Notes under the pieces: model-generated
What the model was told of the DNA's origin: nothing
The model's input: only the letters and a program-made list of their open reading frames with translations
Databases searched by the model: none
NCBI RefSeq assembly: GCF_019800005.1
Contig: NZ_JABGCL010000027.1
Coordinates: 1 to 63,650 of the forward strand
Direction: 5' to 3'
From: Geminicoccus harenae
GTDB lineage: Bacteria; Pseudomonadota; Alphaproteobacteria; Geminicoccales; Geminicoccaceae
Length of the DNA stretch: 63,650 nucleotides
Shown: positions 60,501-63,650 of the stretch, one piece after another
Layout of the letters: each line of letters opens with the position of its first letter
How positions within the stretch are numbered: the first letter of the stretch is position 1
Translations under genes and position numbers: made by a program

Positions 60501-61354
60501 AGCTGATCGACCAGGCGGCCCGGCTGGTGGCGGGCCTGGACGAGCCGCCCGACCAGAACCCATTGGCGGCGCATGTCGTGACCGAGGCAGCGCGCCTGGT
60601 CGTGACCGGCGAGCCGCCGGAGCGGGCCCGCCTGCGCGCCAGCGCCCGGGTGTTCGGCAGCCGGCCCGGTGCCTATGGCGCCGGGCTCCAGGCGCTGATC
60701 GACGAGCGCCACTGGCAGGACGATGGCGACCTCGCCGCCGCCTATCTGGCCTGGGGTGCCTATGCCTATGGCAGCGGCCGCGAGGGCCTGGCCGATGGCG
60801 ACCAGCTGCGCCGCCGGCTGGAGCGGAGCCAGCTCGTGCTGCACAACCAGGACAATCGGGAGCACGACCTGCTCGACAGCGACGACTACTACCAGTTCGA
60901 GGGCGGCGTGATCGCGGCGATCCGGCACTTCAGCGGCCGGCAGCCGGAAGCCTTCCATGTCGACCACAGCCGGCCGGAGGCGCCGCGGCCCAGCCGTCTG
61001 GCCGAGGAGATCGGCCGGATCGTGCGCGGCCGGGCGGCGAACCCGCGCTGGATCCAGGGCGCCATGCGCCACGGCTACAAGGGCGCGTTCGAGATGGTCG
61101 CGACCGTCGACTATCTGTTCGCCTTCGCGGCCACCGCGCGCGTGGTCGAGGACCATCATTTCGACCAGCTGTTCGACGCCTATCTAGAGGACCCGGCGGT
61201 GCTGGGGTTCCTCCAACGCGCCAACCCCGAGGGTTTGCGCGAGATGGCTGCGCGGTTTGCCGAGGCGATCGACCGTGGCTTGTGGCATCCTGCGCGCAAC
61301 AGCGTGGCGATGCAGCTGGCCGATCTGCTCGCCCTGCCGGCATCCAGCGGCTAG
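57563..61354 (+). CDS. cobN: cobaltochelatase large subunit CobN
   Basis: Large subunit of the ATP-dependent, aerobic-pathway cobaltochelatase, which inserts Co2+ into hydrogenobyrinic acid a,c-diamide with CobS and CobT. The 1263-residue product has VVLFYRAMPLAGDLQPVDRL near residue 200, VQVGKHGNLEWLPGKATGLS near residue 565, and LSAWGTANMRTGGDDI further on. The C-terminal end has ARVVEDHHFDQLFDAYLED. All fit the magnesium-chelatase H family. Start ATG 57563 is 2 nt past cobW. CobS and CobT are not in the window. Confidence 0.96.
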   Translation: MHLLPADAAASLNEDVPVDLDQAPAELVIASFADTELACLAAARDRLAATAPDGGLPELRLTPLRLLRHPMSVDLWVERTLAHARLVVLRLIGGRSYWSYGLEQVVAACRARGVALAVLPGDDRPDPSLDGWSTLPRATCDLLWQCLAEGGVENATRFLTNAADILAGRPPAGRATPLPRIGLYRAGRTFTAPDAAWADADPPVHAVVLFYRAMPLAGDLQPVDRLIEALAGHGIGAVGLFVSSLKNPAEAALAREWCQTLRPGILLAATGFATASAETGWTTPFDALDVPVIQLVLAGCGEPAWQDSPRGLPPVDLAMQVALPELDGRLHGPVIAFKDGGSRHESSQCRIIRWQAFAPGIARAAAQAAAWLRLRHTAPRERRVALVLANYPVRDGRLANGVGLDTPASATAILKELEQVGYNIQSVPHDGNALIRALQAGVTNVPPPRDVPADAEEPAGATRQVRVRVPLEHYRDWFARLPVELQRAVTERWGAAEADPFCRDDALLLPVLPLGQVVVALQPARGYEIDPATSWHDPALVPPHRYLAFYLWLRHGFAAHAVVQVGKHGNLEWLPGKATGLSDACYPAALLGPVPLVYPFIVNDPGEGSQAKRRTGAVIIDHLTPPLVRAGLHGDLQALENLLDEYAEARDLDPKRAALVARAIVEEAARLRLDRDLAAGGGQPDDTVVALDAWLCELKELQIRDGLHVLGQSPIGRQRAELLASLARLPRGSRPGDASLTRALAADLGLAGFDPLAVDGLAALWSGPRPAELAELLPAPWRTAGDTVERLEALALALLADERPIPPAWTATAAVLATFETEIAPALDRSGPAELEALLAALDGRFVRPGPSGAPSRGRPDVLPTGRNFFSVDCRALPTPAAWRLGWASANAVLQHYAERHGDWPKALVLSAWGTANMRTGGDDIAQALALLGCRPVWDGAGGRVTGVEVIPLDQLGRPRVDVTFRVSGFFRDAFPQQIELIDQAARLVAGLDEPPDQNPLAAHVVTEAARLVVTGEPPERARLRASARVFGSRPGAYGAGLQALIDERHWQDDGDLAAAYLAWGAYAYGSGREGLADGDQLRRRLERSQLVLHNQDNREHDLLDSDDYYQFEGGVIAAIRHFSGRQPEAFHVDHSRPEAPRPSRLAEEIGRIVRGRAANPRWIQGAMRHGYKGAFEMVATVDYLFAFAATARVVEDHHFDQLFDAYLEDPAVLGFLQRANPEGLREMAARFAEAIDRGLWHPARNSVAMQLADLLALPASSG

Positions 61355-61390
61355 TTCTTGCGAAACGAACCCGACGGAGGCGCTGAACCC

Positions 61391-62662
61391 ATGCTGCTCG
61401 GCTGTATCGCCGATGATTCCACCGGTGCCACCGACCTCGCCGCCGTACTGGTCCAGGAAGGCATGCGCACGGTCCAGACGATCGGCGTGCCCGCACCCGG
61501 CACCGATCCCGGCGAGGTCGATGCGCTGGTGGTGGCGCTGAAATCCCGCTCGATCCCGGCGGCCGAGGCGGTGCGCCAGTCGCTGGATGCGCTGCGCTAC
61601 CTGCAGGAGCGGGGCACCCGGCAGATCCTGTTCAAGTACTGCTCGACCTTCGACTCCACGCCGGAAGGCAATATCGGCCCGGTGGCGGAAGCGCTCATGG
61701 AGGCACTCGGTACGGAGCAGACGATCGTCTGCCCGGCCTACCCCACCCTGCAGCGCTCGATCTTCCGCGGCCACCTGTTCGTGGGCGACCGGCTGCTCAA
61801 CGAGAGCGGCATGGAGAAGCACCCGCTCAACCCGATGACCGATGCCGATCTGGTCCGGGTGATGGCAGCACAGAGCCGGCGCAAGGTCGGGCTCGTCCGC
61901 TACGACACCGTGCACCAGGGTGCCGACGCCGTGCGCCGGCGCATGGCCGAGCTGGCGGCCGACGGCATCGCCCATCTGGTCACCGACGTCACCGACGATG
62001 CCGACCTGCGCATCCTGGGCGAGGCCGCGGCGGAACTGAAGCTGGTCACCGGCGGCTCCGGCATCGCGCTGGGCCTGCCGGAGAATTTCCGCAGGAAGGG
62101 CCTGCTCGGCCGCCACGAGGCAGGCGCCCTGCCGGAAGTGCACGGGCTGGAGGCGGTGCTGGCCGGCAGCTGCTCCGTCGCGACTCGCGGCCAGGTCGCG
62201 GACTTCAAAAGCAAGCGCCCGGCCTTCCGGCTCGACCCGCAGACCCTGGCGGACGGCGACGCGCAGATCGACGCGGCCCTGGCCTTCGCCGCCGAGCACA
62301 TGCCGAGCGGCCCGGTCCTGCTCTACGCCACGGCCGAGCCCGCCGAGGTGGCAGCCGCCCAGGCCGTGCTCGGGCGCGAGCGTGCCGGCGAACTGGTCGA
62401 GCGGGCCATGGGCCTGGTGGCGAAGGGCTTGGCCGAGCGCGGCGTGCGCCGTTTCGTGGTCGCAGGGGGCGAGACCAGCGGCGCGGTGATGGCAGCGCTT
62501 CAAGTCTCCGCGCTGCGGATCGGCGAGAAGATCGACCCGGGCGTGCCCGCCACCGTGTCGATCGGCACGGAGCCTCTGGCGCTGGCGCTCAAGTCCGGCA
62601 ATTTCGGCACCCCGGACTTCCTGACCAAGGCGTTCGGCGCCATGCCGGGGAATCGGCCGTGA
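61391..62662 (+). CDS. otnK: four-carbon acid sugar kinase (3-oxo-tetronate kinase)
   Basis: A 423-residue DUF1537-type kinase. The N-terminal LGCIADDSTGATDLAAVLVQEGM binds the sugar acid, and KYCSTFDSTPEGNIGP is a family signature. The ATP-binding part is in the C-terminal half, including FVVAGGETSGAVMAALQ and SGNFGTPDFLTKAF at the end. In characterised pathways it phosphorylates 3-oxo-tetronate for OtnC. GGAGG lies upstream of ATG 61391. It overlaps otnC by 4 nt (GTGA). Confidence 0.92.
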   Translation: MLLGCIADDSTGATDLAAVLVQEGMRTVQTIGVPAPGTDPGEVDALVVALKSRSIPAAEAVRQSLDALRYLQERGTRQILFKYCSTFDSTPEGNIGPVAEALMEALGTEQTIVCPAYPTLQRSIFRGHLFVGDRLLNESGMEKHPLNPMTDADLVRVMAAQSRRKVGLVRYDTVHQGADAVRRRMAELAADGIAHLVTDVTDDADLRILGEAAAELKLVTGGSGIALGLPENFRRKGLLGRHEAGALPEVHGLEAVLAGSCSVATRGQVADFKSKRPAFRLDPQTLADGDAQIDAALAFAAEHMPSGPVLLYATAEPAEVAAAQAVLGRERAGELVERAMGLVAKGLAERGVRRFVVAGGETSGAVMAALQVSALRIGEKIDPGVPATVSIGTEPLALALKSGNFGTPDFLTKAFGAMPGNRP

Positions 62663-63300
62663 GCACCGAAGCGAAGCTGCGCGAGCAGATCTGCACGATC
62701 GGCCGCTCGATCTTCGACCGCGGCCTGACCTCGGGCTCCACCGGCAACATCAGCGCCCGCCTGGATGACGGCACCTGGCTGATGACGCCGACCAACGCCT
62801 CGCTGGGCCGCCTCGACCCCGCCCGCATCAGCAAGCTGGACGCGACCGGCCGCCTCCTTTCCGGTGACCCGCCGTCCAAGGAGATCCCGCTCCACTCCGC
62901 CATGTATGACGAGCGTGTTTCGGCCGGCGCCATCGTCCACCTCCACTCGACCCACTCGGTCGCCGTCTCGATGCTGCCCGAGGTCGACCTCGACAACGTC
63001 CTGCCGCCGCTCACCGCCTATTACTGCATGCGCTGCGGCCGGGTCCCCCTCCTGCCCTACTTCATCCCAGGCGATCCGGCCCTCGGCGACGCGATCCGCG
63101 GCGTGGCCGGCAAGGCCAGCACCGTGCTCCTCGCCAACCATGGCCCGGTCGTCGCCGGCAAGGACCTGGAGGCCGCCACCAACGCGGTCGAGGAGCTGGA
63201 AGAGACCGCCAAGCTCTACCTGATGCTCCGCAACCTGAACCCGCGCCTGCTGACACCGGAGCAGGTCGCGGAAATCGTGAAGAAGTATCCGATCAAGTAA
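62659..63300 (+). CDS. otnC: class II aldolase-family 3-oxo-tetronate 4-phosphate decarboxylase
   Basis: A 213-residue zinc enzyme of the fuculose-aldolase family. TSGSTGNISARLDDGTWLMTPTN binds phosphate. PLHSAMYDERVSAGAIVHLHSTHS supplies Glu and His ligands, and LANHGPVV the third His. With OtnK it turns 3-oxo-tetronate into dihydroxyacetone phosphate in known pathways. The GTG start overlaps the otnK stop, so the two are coupled. An OtnI isomerase or OtnR-type regulator is not seen in the window. Confidence 0.9.
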   Translation: MSTEAKLREQICTIGRSIFDRGLTSGSTGNISARLDDGTWLMTPTNASLGRLDPARISKLDATGRLLSGDPPSKEIPLHSAMYDERVSAGAIVHLHSTHSVAVSMLPEVDLDNVLPPLTAYYCMRCGRVPLLPYFIPGDPALGDAIRGVAGKASTVLLANHGPVVAGKDLEAATNAVEELEETAKLYLMLRNLNPRLLTPEQVAEIVKKYPIK

Positions 63301-63348
63301 CTATACCACGAACACGTGGCGCAGTATTTACGTGAAGAGGATCGTTAA

Positions 63349-63582
63349 ATGTCCACCTGGATTGAGCCAACACCTCATACCGACTCTTCGGCACGCCCCA
63401 GCACCTTTAGACATGTTGAAAATGCGACAGTTCTAGCAGTGAACGGTGCGCGTTACAGAGACTGTCCCCCTATCAACGGCGTTTTTGAGCTTGCAGATGA
63501 GCCAGCAAAGGCAATTGGGATTTATAGAGGAAAACTATGCGCTCTGGTCTGTTGCCTTTGGCACGGGAGCAGGCCTGACTGA
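63349..63582 (+). CDS. possible small hypothetical protein
   Basis: A 77-residue ORF with GAGG 8 nt before ATG 63349. The predicted chain is mixed, with NGARYRDCPPINGVFELADE in the middle and two adjacent cysteines near the end. Base use is much less GC-rich than otnC. I do not recognise it, and a foreign or random ORF cannot be excluded. The last 68 nt of the window show no feature. Confidence 0.35.
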   Translation: MSTWIEPTPHTDSSARPSTFRHVENATVLAVNGARYRDCPPINGVFELADEPAKAIGIYRGKLCALVCCLWHGSRPD

Positions 63583-63650
63583 CTGTCGGCAAAGTCACTG
63601 GGATGGCCAGTTCGCAGGTTAATCAGGCATGTCGTCGCTGGAGGGCGCCA

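Noticed and set aside
57449..61159. A 1236-codon open frame antisense to cobN
   Set aside because: It is the mirror of a clearly conserved gene in GC-rich DNA, where antisense frames stay open by codon bias. Its translation is low-complexity Arg/Ala/Gly/Gln sequence without motifs.

Overview
The window is GC-rich bacterial chromosome, most likely from an alphaproteobacterium of the Rhodospirillales/Geminicoccales type. The lineage call rests on the aroA-cmk-rpsA order, a TIGR02300 (FYDLN acid domain) protein, an MmcB-like repair protein, a DUF1465/RcdA-like protein, an ExoD protein and a CobN-type cobaltochelatase. This is inference from gene content; no rRNA gene is present and the genus cannot be given.

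Three stretches look unlike the housekeeping backbone (visibly lower GC, poorer codon bias, broken genes). (1) Positions 1-7313 hold a truncated gene end, a nucleotidyltransferase-like gene broken by an in-frame amber codon, a four-gene chaperone-usher pilus operon (chaperone, pilin, minor pilin-like protein, CS1/TcfC-type usher) and a short RTX repeat protein; the stretch ends at a tRNA-Ala(GGC). (2) Positions 22611-25798 hold three consecutive genes for small exported proteins made almost entirely of glycine-rich and collagen-like repeats, in otherwise nearly gene-free DNA; this is the least explained locus here. (3) Positions 44526-45496 hold a small membrane ORF and a cupin remnant with an in-frame stop.

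Backbone, left to right: TIGR02300 gene; aroA-cmk-rpsA with a strong terminator; a diaminopropionate ammonia-lyase gene coupled to an M20 amidohydrolase gene carrying two compensating frameshifts, divergent from an Lrp/AsnC regulator; a DUF2272 gene; a Cys/Met-type PLP enzyme followed by a sugar-type ABC importer (binding protein and two permeases, no ATPase); and an ABC-F protein. After the low-complexity island come a vapBC-like module with a palindromic operator candidate, exoD, a cytochrome c, and a thiosulfate pair (periplasmic rhodanese and TsuA/YeeE transporter).

Next is a run of mostly single genes: lipoprotein, MDR dehydrogenase, cytochrome b561, flavin reductase, Bcr/CflA exporter, two glutathione transferases, AlkB, MscS channel, Gfo/Idh/MocA oxidoreductase, phytase-like esterase, cupin, coaA, radical SAM protein and MmcB. 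After tRNA-Val(GAC) come an N-formylglutamate amidohydrolase, a lytic transglycosylase, an RcdA-like protein, a GNAT enzyme with pdxY facing pdxH, an SDR, a diguanylate cyclase, an MBL hydrolase, a HugZ-like protein and a TerC-family protein.

The right end carries cobU-cobW-cobN for cobalamin synthesis and an otnK-otnC pair for four-carbon acid sugar catabolism. No insertion sequence, transposase, CRISPR array, rRNA or replication origin was recognised. Start codons were chosen from ribosome-binding sites, signal peptides and family lengths; many shorter overlapping frames in this GC-rich DNA are shadows and were left out.
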